Source of the DNA: a bacterium
GTDB taxonomy: Bacteria > Planctomycetota > JADGBV01
Assembly (NCBI GenBank): GCA_023261545.1
Contig: JAHFOS010000010.1
Coordinates: forward strand, 1-50,080
Direction of reading: 5' to 3'
DNA length: 50,080 bases
Shown here in pieces: positions 33,517 to 42,370 of this stretch (its first letter is position 1; each line of letters opens with the position of its first letter). Made by a program: the position numbers and the translations under genes. The notes under the pieces are model-generated. The model had not been told where the DNA came from. It saw nothing but the letters and a program-made list of their open reading frames with translations, and did no database searches.

Positions 33517-35460
33517 ATGGATCCAGTGAAAAATGCGAATCAGGTCTTTGCTGATTACATTGGCACTATAAAGGAGAAGTTTCATCCTGCCAGAAAAATG
33601 GTACTGATTCAGTGTCCCACTTTTGGTTTTGAGTCCTTTAAATTGAAAACGGCTCAAGCTCGTGGATATTTTGCTTATCCTCCTAAAGGTTTGCAATCCC
33701 TGCTATTGGTTGCAGAGAAGTGTGGTGTTGATGCCACCATTTTGGACGCCAATTTTCAACTCTTGAGACGGCTTTCCACTATCAAAGAAGGAGAACCATT
33801 CGATCTTTGCCAACTTCTTCGGGATATTATTGATGAACACCTGGATGCCCATCCGGAAGCGTCGATTGTTGGCGTTGGACCGGGCGTCAATATCCCTAAT
33901 ATTTTTAAGACGAAAAACCATCCCTATTTAGAAACAATAAAATATCTGGCGGAAAAGAAAAAATATTTGGTTCTAACTGGCGGGGCGATTGCGACGGTGG
34001 AGCGTCGCAATCTTCTTAATCTTGAATTGGTCCAGTTCGTGTTTCGTGGCGAGGCGGAATGTAAGTTCAAATATTTTCTTGAGTCATTGTTCAATGGTGG
34101 ATCTGTTCAAGAAACTCCTGGGATTTTTTTTCAACACAAGGGTTCTGTGTACGAAACAACGGGAATTCCTGATATAGTGAACCCCGACATTGATTTTATT
34201 CCAAGTTATAAACAGATTCCTATTGAACAGTATTGCGAGGTGGGATGCGTCAGTCCTTTTTCAAGGATGTTGGGCAATCATAAAAAATATGCAACGGTTC
34301 AGTTGGTAAGAGGGTGTCGTGGGAGATGTACGTTTTGTGAGTTGAGAGATTTTCGAGGAGATAAAATCAATACGGCTGACGCTCAAACAAATCTTGCTGA
34401 AGTTGATTATCTAGTTCGACAAAGAGGAATTCGTCACATCGAATGGCTTGACGATGACTTTCTGGCCAGACGATCCGTTGCAGCGCGTGTTTTGAACGGA
34501 ATCGTTGATGCGGGTTACCCGGATTTTACTTGGGCGGAAAACGTCGGAATTATTACCGGATCTCTTGATCGGGAGATATTGAAACTGATGGTAAAGTCTG
34601 GATGTGTTGGCTTCCGCATTGGCATCGAAACGGGCAATCGTGAAGTCTTGAAAAAGTCAAAAAAACCAGCCTCTATGAGGAAATTTTTAGAGGTTGCTGA
34701 TCTGCTGAAGGAGTTCCCGTCTCTTTTTGTGGTCGGTCTTTATATGATGGGTTTCGAAAATGAAACCTATCGGCAAATCTATCATACAATTGGTCTTGCT
34801 AAACGAATGAATGTTTCGTGGTCAAGTATTTCTGTCCTTCAGGTTACAACGGAAACCAATTTGGAGAAAACACCGGGAATTATGGGCGAATGGAAAGATG
34901 ATCATCAGTATGATCTCGAAAAAACAACGGCCGAGAAATTGTCAAATCCGCTCGATTATTCTCCCTCATTTAGCAGAGCTCTTCATGAGGAAGAGGCGGT
35001 TAAAGCGGGAGTAATGTTCGGCGGGAGAGATCTTATGAACCTCCCCTTGGATCAAGTTCACTCACGCGATCTTTTACCTGAAATTTGGTTTGCTTTTAAC
35101 ATGATCATGAATTTCGTGGACAACAAGAACCTAAAAAATGGCGGAAATCCAAGTCACTTCATCCAGTGGGTCAAGGGTCTTCAAGAGAGCTACCCCGATC
35201 ATGCCTCCATGAGTCTCTTTCTTTTTCTGGGCCATACTATTATGGGCAAAGAAGCCATGGCGCGAGTACAGTTTGATCGAACCCTTGGTCTGTTAGAGAA
35301 GTCAAGTTATTGGAGAAAGCGATTTGAACAATATGATCTCCGCCGAATTGTAGAAAACCCACCTCGGTCTGAATCTGAAGTTCAGAAGGTTTTGGCGTCT
35401 ATTAAGGAGGGATATCATATGAATAACTGTGTTGTAGACAATGCGGAAATGGTGTCATAG
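33517..35460 (+). CDS. B12-binding-domain radical SAM protein (AT-rich, probably acquired)
   Basis: 647 aa, ATG with a perfect AGGAGG eight bases upstream. Residues ~27-200 form a B12-binding-like Rossmann domain ('MVLIQCPTFGFES', 'SIVGVGPGVNIPN', 'YLVLTGGAIATVE') without the DxHxxG base-off motif, as usual in this class. The radical SAM motif is 'RGCRGRCTFCELRDF' (C267, C271, C274), followed by 'IEWLDDDFLA', 'FRIGIETGNREVL' and 'LYMMGFENETY'. The C-terminal ~200 residues match nothing I know. Related enzymes methylate unactivated carbons or make other radical changes. Base composition and codons (many A/T-ending) differ sharply from all neighbours. An internal Shine-Dalgarno and ATG occurs 13 codons before the stop. 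Confidence 0.85.
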   Translation: MDPVKNANQVFADYIGTIKEKFHPARKMVLIQCPTFGFESFKLKTAQARGYFAYPPKGLQSLLLVAEKCGVDATILDANFQLLRRLSTIKEGEPFDLCQLLRDIIDEHLDAHPEASIVGVGPGVNIPNIFKTKNHPYLETIKYLAEKKKYLVLTGGAIATVERRNLLNLELVQFVFRGEAECKFKYFLESLFNGGSVQETPGIFFQHKGSVYETTGIPDIVNPDIDFIPSYKQIPIEQYCEVGCVSPFSRMLGNHKKYATVQLVRGCRGRCTFCELRDFRGDKINTADAQTNLAEVDYLVRQRGIRHIEWLDDDFLARRSVAARVLNGIVDAGYPDFTWAENVGIITGSLDREILKLMVKSGCVGFRIGIETGNREVLKKSKKPASMRKFLEVADLLKEFPSLFVVGLYMMGFENETYRQIYHTIGLAKRMNVSWSSISVLQVTTETNLEKTPGIMGEWKDDHQYDLEKTTAEKLSNPLDYSPSFSRALHEEEAVKAGVMFGGRDLMNLPLDQVHSRDLLPEIWFAFNMIMNFVDNKNLKNGGNPSHFIQWVKGLQESYPDHASMSLFLFLGHTIMGKEAMARVQFDRTLGLLEKSSYWRKRFEQYDLRRIVENPPRSESEVQKVLASIKEGYHMNNCVVDNAEMVS

Positions 35461-35668
35461 TTCAGCCGTTTCAAGGGATCGCAAATCCGAAATACTATTC
35501 TCCGCAAACCACCGTGGTGTGATTCAGTGGAACTTCGCGAGCCACTGGCCAGCGCGCTTGCGCTTCGTCGCGCTTCTCCAGAATTCGCAACGTCCGCTTT
35601 TAATTCCGGCGCCAATGCCTTGACCCTGCATTTTTGACGGCTGAAAAACCAAAACCTTCACGGGTCTT

Positions 35669-36283
35669 ATGTTGACCCCGCGCCTGCTCATCGCCTCCGG
35701 CAATCGCCACAAGGTGCGGGAGATCCGCGCGCTGCTGGAGGGGCTGCCGGCGGAGGTTCTGGGGTTGGAGGATCTGCCGTTTGTACCCGAGGAGCCCGAG
35801 GAGACGGGTGCGACCTTTACGGACAACGCGCTGCTCAAGGCGCGGTATTATTCCGGGTTTTTTGAGGGCTGCGTGCTGGCGGACGATTCCGGGCTCATCG
35901 TCCCCGCTTTGGGCGGCGCGCCTGGAGTGCTGAGCGCCCGCTACGCCGGGTCCGGGGCCGATGATGAGGCCAATCGCCGCAAGCTTCTGGAGAGTCTGCG
36001 AGCGAGCGGGTTCACGGAGCCCGCGGCGGACTTCGTCTGCGTGCTGTGCTTTGCTGCTCCAGGCCAGCCGCCGGCTTTTTTCCTGGGCCGTTGGCCGGGG
36101 CGCATCGCGTCCGCGGCTCGCGGAACGCGCGGCTTCGGCTATGATCCGCTCTTCATCCCAGAAGGTCATTCATGCACGGTGGCGGAACTCAGCCCGGAGG
36201 AAAAAAACCGCCTCAGCCATCGCGGTCAGGCCTTGGCAAAGTTCCGAGGACATTTTGCAAAGTTTTTAGGCCGAGATCCTTGA
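35669..36283 (+). CDS. rdgB: dITP/XTP pyrophosphatase (RdgB/HAM1)
   Basis: 204 aa. Removes non-canonical purine nucleoside triphosphates (dITP, XTP) by hydrolysis to the monophosphate and PPi. The family motifs are all there: 'ASGNRHKVREI' (9-19), 'TFTDNALLKARYY', 'VLADDSGL' with the catalytic Asp pair, 'GTRGFGYDPLF' and 'LSHRGQAL'. First gene of a tight run with the lytic transglycosylase (TTGA overlap) and dnaE. Returns to the high-GC composition of the region after the AT-rich gene. Confidence 0.95.
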   Translation: MLTPRLLIASGNRHKVREIRALLEGLPAEVLGLEDLPFVPEEPEETGATFTDNALLKARYYSGFFEGCVLADDSGLIVPALGGAPGVLSARYAGSGADDEANRRKLLESLRASGFTEPAADFVCVLCFAAPGQPPAFFLGRWPGRIASAARGTRGFGYDPLFIPEGHSCTVAELSPEEKNRLSHRGQALAKFRGHFAKFLGRDP

Positions 36284-37014
36284 AAGGGATGCTGTTCGCG
36301 GCCTTGGCCGGCCTGCTGCTCGCGGGCTGCGCGCCGGAACGCAATACGGACGACGGGCCGTACGAGTTTTCCACACGGTCTCGCGCCGTGTTGTCTGAGC
36401 CAATCCCCTCAGCCCGGCCCGCGCCAGTTCCGCCGCCGCCTCCTGCGCCAGAAAATCCGCCGCCGGCCCCGCCCCGGCAAAACCCCTGGCTCACGCGCAA
36501 CGCCCGGGTGGAGGAGTACATTGGCGTCTATCGCGCCAGCGGGTTGCCGCTGGTGCTCTGGGGTCGCGCGCAGGCCTACCTGCCCTACATCCGCGAAGTT
36601 TTTGACGCCCACGGGCTGCCGCGCGAACTCTGCCTGCTGCCGCTGGTGGAGTCCGGCTTCCGGCCAGACGCGCGCACCGCCCGGGCGTTGGGGATGTGGC
36701 AGTTGGTGGAGGTCACCGCCCGCGACATGGGGCTCGCCGTCGGCAGGGCGCGCGACGACCGCGCGGATTGGAAACGCAGCACCGTGGCGGCGGCGCGCTA
36801 CCTCCAGTTGCTGGGCCGAAAATTCGACGGCGACTGGGCGCTGGTCATCGCCGCCTACAACGCCGGGCCCGGCGAGATCCAGCGTGCCACGGAAGCGCAG
36901 GCCACCCGCGACTTCTGGCGGCTGTCGCTCAGGGCTGAGCCCATGAACTACGTGCCCCGCTTCCTGGCCATGCTGTGGGTGCTGCGCGAGGAATTGCCCC
37001 GCGGGCAGTCGTGA
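36280..37014 (+). CDS. Lipoprotein lytic transglycosylase (MltD-like SLT domain)
   Basis: 244 aa from TTG 36280, overlapping the rdgB stop as TTGA; ATG 36289 is an alternative. The start 'KGMLFAALAGLLLAGC' is a lipoprotein signal peptide with lipobox LAGC. A Pro-rich linker (~40-70) leads to a goose-type lysozyme/SLT domain: 'LPLVESGFRPDA' with catalytic E124, 'ALGMWQLVEVTARDMGL', and 'IAAYNAGPGEI'. It cleaves peptidoglycan glycan strands. The usual 'WQFMPATGR' segment is here 'WQLVEVTAR', a notable change near the glycan cleft. No LysM repeats, unlike E. coli MltD. Its end overlaps dnaE in GTGA. Confidence 0.85.
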   Translation: MKGMLFAALAGLLLAGCAPERNTDDGPYEFSTRSRAVLSEPIPSARPAPVPPPPPAPENPPPAPPRQNPWLTRNARVEEYIGVYRASGLPLVLWGRAQAYLPYIREVFDAHGLPRELCLLPLVESGFRPDARTARALGMWQLVEVTARDMGLAVGRARDDRADWKRSTVAAARYLQLLGRKFDGDWALVIAAYNAGPGEIQRATEAQATRDFWRLSLRAEPMNYVPRFLAMLWVLREELPRGQS

Positions 37015-40000
37015 GTTTCGCGCACCTCAACGTCCACAGCGACTACTCGGTCCTCCAAGGGTTCTGCCAGATCGGCAATCCCGTGGCGCGCATGTCCGAC
37101 CAGGGCAAGGACGCCCCGGGCAAGCTGCCGGCGCGCGCGCGGGAGCTCGGCTTGCCCGCCGTGGCGCTCACGGACAACGGCAACCTTTTTGGCGTGCTGG
37201 AGTTCTACAAGGAGTGCCGCAAGCTCAAAATCCAGCCCATCCTGGGGATGACCGCCTATATGGTCAGCGACAGGAAGCGCCATGAGCCCCAGGACGGCGT
37301 GAAATCGGGGAGGCGCCTGGTGCTCCTGGCCCGCGACCTGGAGGGCTACCGCAATCTGTGTTTCCTTTCGAGCGCCGGTTATCTGGAAGGATTCTATTCT
37401 CGCCCGCGCATTGACCGCGAAGTCCTGGCGCGCCATGGCCGGGGGCTCGTTATTCTGAGCGGTGGCCATGGCTCGGAGATCCACGATTATCTGCGCGTCG
37501 GTGATGAGACGCGCGCGCGGGAGGCCGTGGAGTTCTACCAGTCGCTGGTGGGCCGCGAGCACTATTTCATCGAGTTGCAGCGCACCGGGATTCCCGGGCT
37601 CAAGGAGACGGAGCCGGAAGCCGTGAAGCTGGCGCGTGCGACCGGCGCCCGGCTGGTGGCCACCAACGACGCCTATTATTTGCGGCAAAAGGACGAGCAG
37701 ATCCATGAGATCCTCAGGTGCGTGGGGTTTGGAAACAAGCTCAACGATGCCTCGCACAAGCGCTTCAGCACCAACGAGTTCTATCTGAAAAGTCCGGAAG
37801 AGATGGCGGCGCTTTTCGCCGATCTTCCCGAGTGCATCGAGAACACGCTGGTCATCGCCGCCGCCTGCCGCCTCGAGTTTCCCAAGGTGAGCTACCACCT
37901 GCCCGCCTTCAAGCCGCCCGCGGGCCGCACCATGGAGGAGGTTTTCGAGGAGCAGTGCCTGACGGGGCTCAAAGGCCGCTACGGGGAGCCGCTGCCCGCC
38001 GCGGTGCGGGAACGCTACGAGATGGAGAAGGGGGTGGTGCTGCGCACCGGTTTCACCAACTACTTCCTCATCGTGAGCGATTTCATCGCCTACGCGCGCA
38101 GTCGCGGCATCCCCGTGGGCCCGGGGCGCGGATCAGCGGCGGGCTCCATCGTCGCCTATGCCTTGGGCATCACCGACATTGATCCGCTGCGCTTCGGGCT
38201 GCTGTTCGAGCGCTTCTTGAACGAGGCGCGCATCAGCATGCCCGACATTGATATTGACTTCTGCCAGGAACGCCGCGGCGAGGTCATTGATTATGTCGTG
38301 AGCCTCTATGGCAAGGAGAACGTGGCCATGATCGCCACCTTCGGCACCATGAAGGCCAAGGCCGCGGTGCGCGACGTCGGGCGCGTGCTCGGCGTGGAGC
38401 TGGCCCAGGTGAACCGCATCTGCAAGATGATCCCCGAGGGTCCCAAGGTGACGCTGGAGGGGGCCTTGCGGGACAATCCCGACCTCGCCCGGCTCAAAGA
38501 GGAAGATCCCGAAGCGCGCCGGCTGCTCGAATCCGCCAGCGAAATAGAGGGCGCGATTCGCAATATCAGCACGCACGCCGCCGGGGTGGTGATCAGCGAC
38601 CGCGATCTGCGCGAATATCTGCCGCTTTACCAGGCCGACGACGGCACGGTTTCCACCCAATTCACCATGACTTCGGTGGAAGAGGATTGCGGGCTGCTCA
38701 AGATGGATTTTTTGGGATTGCAGAACCTCACGGTCATCGCCAGGGCGGTGAAGCTCATCAAGGCGACGCGCGGGATAGAGATCGAAATCCGCAAAGTTCC
38801 CCTGGACGAGCGAGCCGCCTATGAACTGCTCTCGCGCGGCGACACCATCGGGGTGTTCCAATTTGAGTCCGAGGGCATGCAGGCCTTGCTGCGCAGGGCC
38901 CATCCCGACAAGTTCGAGGATATCATCGCGCTGCTGGCCCTTTACCGGCCGGGGCCGCTGAACAGCGGCATGGACAAGGTTTTCGTCGAGTGCAAGCACG
39001 GCCGCCAGCCCATCGAGGTCCCCCATCCCAGTCTCGCGGAGGAACTCGCCGAGACCTACGGCGTCATCATCTACCAGGAACAGGTGATGCGCATCGCCAA
39101 CAAGCTGGCGGGTTTTTCGCTGAAAGAAGCTGACAGCCTGCGCAAAGCCATGGGCAAGAAGAAGCCCGAGGTCATGGCTAAATTCAAGACGCAGTTCCTC
39201 ACGGGGGCCGCCGAGCGCGCCATTCCCGAGGAGGCGGCGCGGCGCATCTGGGACCTCATGGAGAAGTTCGCCGAATACGGCTTCAACAAATCGCACTCGG
39301 CGGCCTACGCCTGCGTGAGCTACGCGACGGCCTACCTCAAGGCGCGCTATCCCGAGGAATTCATGGCCGCGCTCATGACTTGCGATGTAGGCGACAATGA
39401 CAAAGTGGCCTTCCTGCGGGCGGAATGCAAGCGCATGGGACTCGCCGTCCTGCCGCCGCATGTCAACGAGAGCGACTACGATTTTGGCGTCGTCAAGGGG
39501 CGCATCCGCTATGGGCTCGGCGGGGCCAAGCGCCTCGGCCGCCCGGCCGTGGAGGCGATCGCCGCGGCGCGCGCTGCTGGCGGCCCCTTCAAGAGTTTTC
39601 ACGACTTTTTGCGGCGCGTGGACCTCACCCACTGCGGCAAGGGCGCCATGGAGGCACTGGTGATGTGCGGTGCCTTCGACGACCTCGGCTTCAGCCGCCG
39701 CGCCATCTTCGAGGGCTTGACGGGTGCCATGCAGGACGCGCTCAGCCAGCGGCGCAACGAGGCCCAGGGCCAGCTCATGCTATTCGCCATGAACGACGCG
39801 GCCGGGAACCTGCCGGAGCTTCCCGAGTGGCCGGAACGCGAACGCCTCGCCAAGGAGAAGGAGGTCCTCGGCTTCTATGTGAGCTCGCACCCGCTCGTCG
39901 CCGCCGAGGCGACGCTTGGGCATTTCGCCACGCACGCGGTCTCCGAACTCGGACAGCTCGAAGACAACACGGAAGTCTGCCTGGGCGGGCTCGTGGCCCA

Positions 40001-40538
40001 CTGCCAGGTGAAGTTCTCGAAGAACAACCGCCGCTACATCCGTTTCCAGCTCGAGGATCTCTCGGGGGCCGTGGACGGGGTGTACTTCTGCCCCGAAGGC
40101 GAGGACCGCAGCGCGGCGCTCATCAAGGACGACGCGATCCTCTTCCTCGCCGGACGCGCGGGACGCGGGATGGATGACAAGCCCAGCCTGCGCGCGTTCC
40201 TGGCCGTGCCGTTCGCTGAGGCGGAGGTGGAGCTAGTCGGAGCCCTGGGCTTGCACCTCGAGCGCCGCGAGGCCGAGGAACCCTTCCTCAAGTCGCTCGG
40301 CCAGATTTTGCAGAAATACCGCGGTCCAATCCCCGTGTCCGTCTCGCTGCCGCACGAATCGGGCCGGCGCGTGCAGATGCAGCTCGGCGGGGAATTCTCC
40401 GTCGCGCCGTGCCGCGCGCTTTACGCCGAATTGGCCGCATTGCTGGGCCCGGAACGAGTGGAGATCCGCCGCGCCGCGCGCGTCCCGCAGCCGCCGCGTC
40501 GCCGGCAAGGACAGGAGACCTACGCCGAGAACTCGTGA
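37011..40538 (+). CDS. dnaE: DNA polymerase III subunit alpha
   Basis: 1175 aa replicative polymerase. GTG 37011 overlaps the previous stop (GTGA) and gives the standard start 'SFAHLNVHSDYS'. The catalytic Asp triad is D412, D414 ('MPDIDIDFC') and D566 ('KMDFLGLQN'). 'VGPGRGSAAGS', 'YRPGPLNSGM', 'YQEQVMRIA' and 'FNKSHSAAYA' are family landmarks, and an OB fold (~1000-1060, 'VCLGGLVAHCQVKFSKNN') with the C-terminal tau-binding part follows. The PHP domain has lost two metal ligands (Asn in 'HLNVH' and in 'LTDNGN' where active PHP sites have His), so it probably has no proofreading activity. The last 19 bp overlap the convergent pyrophosphorylase gene. Confidence 0.97.
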   Translation: MSFAHLNVHSDYSVLQGFCQIGNPVARMSDQGKDAPGKLPARARELGLPAVALTDNGNLFGVLEFYKECRKLKIQPILGMTAYMVSDRKRHEPQDGVKSGRRLVLLARDLEGYRNLCFLSSAGYLEGFYSRPRIDREVLARHGRGLVILSGGHGSEIHDYLRVGDETRAREAVEFYQSLVGREHYFIELQRTGIPGLKETEPEAVKLARATGARLVATNDAYYLRQKDEQIHEILRCVGFGNKLNDASHKRFSTNEFYLKSPEEMAALFADLPECIENTLVIAAACRLEFPKVSYHLPAFKPPAGRTMEEVFEEQCLTGLKGRYGEPLPAAVRERYEMEKGVVLRTGFTNYFLIVSDFIAYARSRGIPVGPGRGSAAGSIVAYALGITDIDPLRFGLLFERFLNEARISMPDIDIDFCQERRGEVIDYVVSLYGKENVAMIATFGTMKAKAAVRDVGRVLGVELAQVNRICKMIPEGPKVTLEGALRDNPDLARLKEEDPEARRLLESASEIEGAIRNISTHAAGVVISDRDLREYLPLYQADDGTVSTQFTMTSVEEDCGLLKMDFLGLQNLTVIARAVKLIKATRGIEIEIRKVPLDERAAYELLSRGDTIGVFQFESEGMQALLRRAHPDKFEDIIALLALYRPGPLNSGMDKVFVECKHGRQPIEVPHPSLAEELAETYGVIIYQEQVMRIANKLAGFSLKEADSLRKAMGKKKPEVMAKFKTQFLTGAAERAIPEEAARRIWDLMEKFAEYGFNKSHSAAYACVSYATAYLKARYPEEFMAALMTCDVGDNDKVAFLRAECKRMGLAVLPPHVNESDYDFGVVKGRIRYGLGGAKRLGRPAVEAIAAARAAGGPFKSFHDFLRRVDLTHCGKGAMEALVMCGAFDDLGFSRRAIFEGLTGAMQDALSQRRNEAQGQLMLFAMNDAAGNLPELPEWPERERLAKEKEVLGFYVSSHPLVAAEATLGHFATHAVSELGQLEDNTEVCLGGLVAHCQVKFSKNNRRYIRFQLEDLSGAVDGVYFCPEGEDRSAALIKDDAILFLAGRAGRGMDDKPSLRAFLAVPFAEAEVELVGALGLHLERREAEEPFLKSLGQILQKYRGPIPVSVSLPHESGRRVQMQLGGEFSVAPCRALYAELAALLGPERVEIRRAARVPQPPRRRQGQETYAENS

Positions 40539-42313
40539 AGGCCGGGGCGCGTCGCCTCGATGCGGCGCGAGGCTTTTTTGAGGATGCGGAAGCCGCGCAT
40601 GGCGATCTCCGTCGCGGCGGTTTCGCCGGGAGCGAGCGGCGCGATTTCGCTGCCCGCGTTGCGTATCGCGAGGTTGTGCAGGACCGCGCGAGCGCCTGAA
40701 ATAGCGCGCACTTCGAGGTCGCCGTCGAGGTCGAGGTTCTCGATCAGGATGTCCTCGCCCTCCACCACCAGGCTGGAACGCGTGCTCACGTTCCCCCCCA
40801 GCACCTTGCGCCGCAGTTCGCCGAGGGAGGGCGCGAAGGAGGGCGCGAGCACGGCGCGCGTGCCGGAGGGGATCGCGGCTTCAGCGGCGGGGATCGGGAC
40901 GGCGGGCGCGAAACGCATTCCCGCCTGTTCGAGCCGCCAGCGGTTCGCGGCGTAGAAATCGAACTCGGCGCTGGCCGCGCCTTCCGGGGGCAGCCCTTTG
41001 CGGGCGCGTCCGGCCGCTTCGTCGAAATTGTTTTTGACCGCGGAGAAGCATAAGGAGCGCTCAAAGAGCGTGAAGCCGGTGCGCGCCTCGGGCCCGAGCA
41101 GCAGGGGGTAATCCTGCATCATGCATTCCAGGCGCGCGGGACTCTTGAAGACTTCGCGGCGATCGTCGGCGTATTTGGGGTTCACGAATTCGGGGGTGGC
41201 TCCTCCGGAATGATCCAGGGTGCGCGCGTAGGGCTCCAGGGCGAAAAGCAGCGCGTTGATGTTGCCGGGGTAAGGGGAACGCCCGTCGCCGCCAGGTTCG
41301 TCGCCGCGCCCGGTGGCGGAGCGCAACAGGCCGTCGAGCTGGTTGTATTCCACGTTGATGAGCAGGCTGCGGCCATCGGGATGCTCCAGGCGCACCAGGG
41401 CTCCGGCGGCCTCGCCAGGACTGCGCGGGACGGCGATGGAGTTCACCTCGAGTTTTTCGCGCGCGCTCACTCCCAGCGCGGCGGGCAGCGCATTGAAGAC
41501 CAGGGCGTTGGTGTCCTGAAAAAAGAACAGCCAGCGCCGGCCCTCGGCAACCCAGCGGCGCGCCAGCCCGTGTTTGTGCAGCAGGGCATGCACGTCCCCG
41601 TGGCCGTGGGGTTTGGTGGCGATGTGGAAGGGATCCTTGGGGGAGGTGGCAAAGCGCGCCTGGTTGTCGAGGAGGCTGGGCACCTGCTCCTGTTTGAGGA
41701 GCGTGATCTGCCCTTCGGCCATGCCAAAATGGTTGTTTTCCTCAAGGAAATGGGCGGTGAGCGCGTGCGTGTCCTCCGAGGTCATGATGGCCAGCGGCAG
41801 CCGGCCCGCGCGCGCGCGCCGCTCCAGGGCGAGGATGAACTCGATGTAGTAGCACAGGTACGGCTTGCCCGTGGTGGTCTCCACTGGCAGGGCCACCTTG
41901 ATCCCGCGGTAGCCGAGGCGTTCGCCAAGGCCACCGGCCACGAGCACGAAGGCGAGGCGGCCAGCTTCGGCCATCCCGAGTTCCTCGGCGGCAAGGATTT
42001 CCGCGCCCCCGCTCCTCAGATCCACACCTGCGGGCACGCGCGTGAGGAAACCCTCGTAGGGATTGGAGCCCAGCCTGGAAGCCGCGAGCAGGCGGCGGGC
42101 GTTCCCGACGTAAGCGGCGAGCCCTTCGGGATAGCCTTCGTCGAGGGCGATGGCCTGTCGCAGCAGGCGGCGCTTGTCCGCGTCCGACTCGCCCGGAGCG
42201 GGCCAGGAACGGAAGAGGTGATCCTGGCCGATTTCGCAGAGCCGGCACGCCAGACGCCATTCTTTCTCTGAAAGAATAGCCTGATTGCGCGCGAGCTCGG
42301 ACGGGAGCGGCAT
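40520..42313 (-). CDS. UDP-sugar pyrophosphorylase, plant USP-like
   Basis: 597 aa. Makes UDP-sugars from UTP and sugar-1-phosphates (UDP-glucose, -galactose, -glucuronate, -xylose or -arabinose in plant USP, EC 2.7.7.64). 'VLVAGGLGERLGYRGIKVAL' (123-142) is the nucleotide-binding loop in the USP form. 'KPHGHGDVHALL', 'FFFQDTNALVFNA', 'NVEYNQLDGLL', 'PYPGNINALL', 'EFVNPKYADDR' and 'RLECMMQDYP' match, as I recall them, plant and protist USPs over the whole length, including the C-terminal left-handed beta-helix. Bacterial UGPases (GalU) are ~300 aa and unrelated in these motifs. It would feed polysaccharide synthesis or salvage of sugars released by the glycosidases nearby. Confidence 0.88.
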   Translation of the reverse strand: MPLPSELARNQAILSEKEWRLACRLCEIGQDHLFRSWPAPGESDADKRRLLRQAIALDEGYPEGLAAYVGNARRLLAASRLGSNPYEGFLTRVPAGVDLRSGGAEILAAEELGMAEAGRLAFVLVAGGLGERLGYRGIKVALPVETTTGKPYLCYYIEFILALERRARAGRLPLAIMTSEDTHALTAHFLEENNHFGMAEGQITLLKQEQVPSLLDNQARFATSPKDPFHIATKPHGHGDVHALLHKHGLARRWVAEGRRWLFFFQDTNALVFNALPAALGVSAREKLEVNSIAVPRSPGEAAGALVRLEHPDGRSLLINVEYNQLDGLLRSATGRGDEPGGDGRSPYPGNINALLFALEPYARTLDHSGGATPEFVNPKYADDRREVFKSPARLECMMQDYPLLLGPEARTGFTLFERSLCFSAVKNNFDEAAGRARKGLPPEGAASAEFDFYAANRWRLEQAGMRFAPAVPIPAAEAAIPSGTRAVLAPSFAPSLGELRRKVLGGNVSTRSSLVVEGEDILIENLDLDGDLEVRAISGARAVLHNLAIRNAGSEIAPLAPGETAATEIAMRGFRILKKASRRIEATRPGLHEFSA

Positions 42314-42338
42314 GGGAAGGGCGATTCTAGGCGGACTT

Positions 42339-42370
42339 GGCCTGGCGCCAAGGGGGAGGGGAGCCAGGCC
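42339..42370. other. Hairpin in the 318-bp gap upstream of the pyrophosphorylase
   Basis: Perfect 8-bp inverted repeat GGCCTGGC / GCCAGGCC with a 16-nt loop, 26 bp before the pyrophosphorylase start and thus in its leader. The rest of the gap 42314-42631 shows one AT-rich patch (42420-42440, AAATAAATTTTTAGG) where promoters for the two divergent genes would fit, and an open frame without coding character. Nothing else recognisable. Confidence 0.4.

Noticed and set aside
35441-35623. 60-codon plus-strand frame after the B12 radical SAM gene
   Set aside because: No Shine-Dalgarno for its ATG, overlaps the enzyme's end in another frame, and spans the composition junction; no recognisable features.
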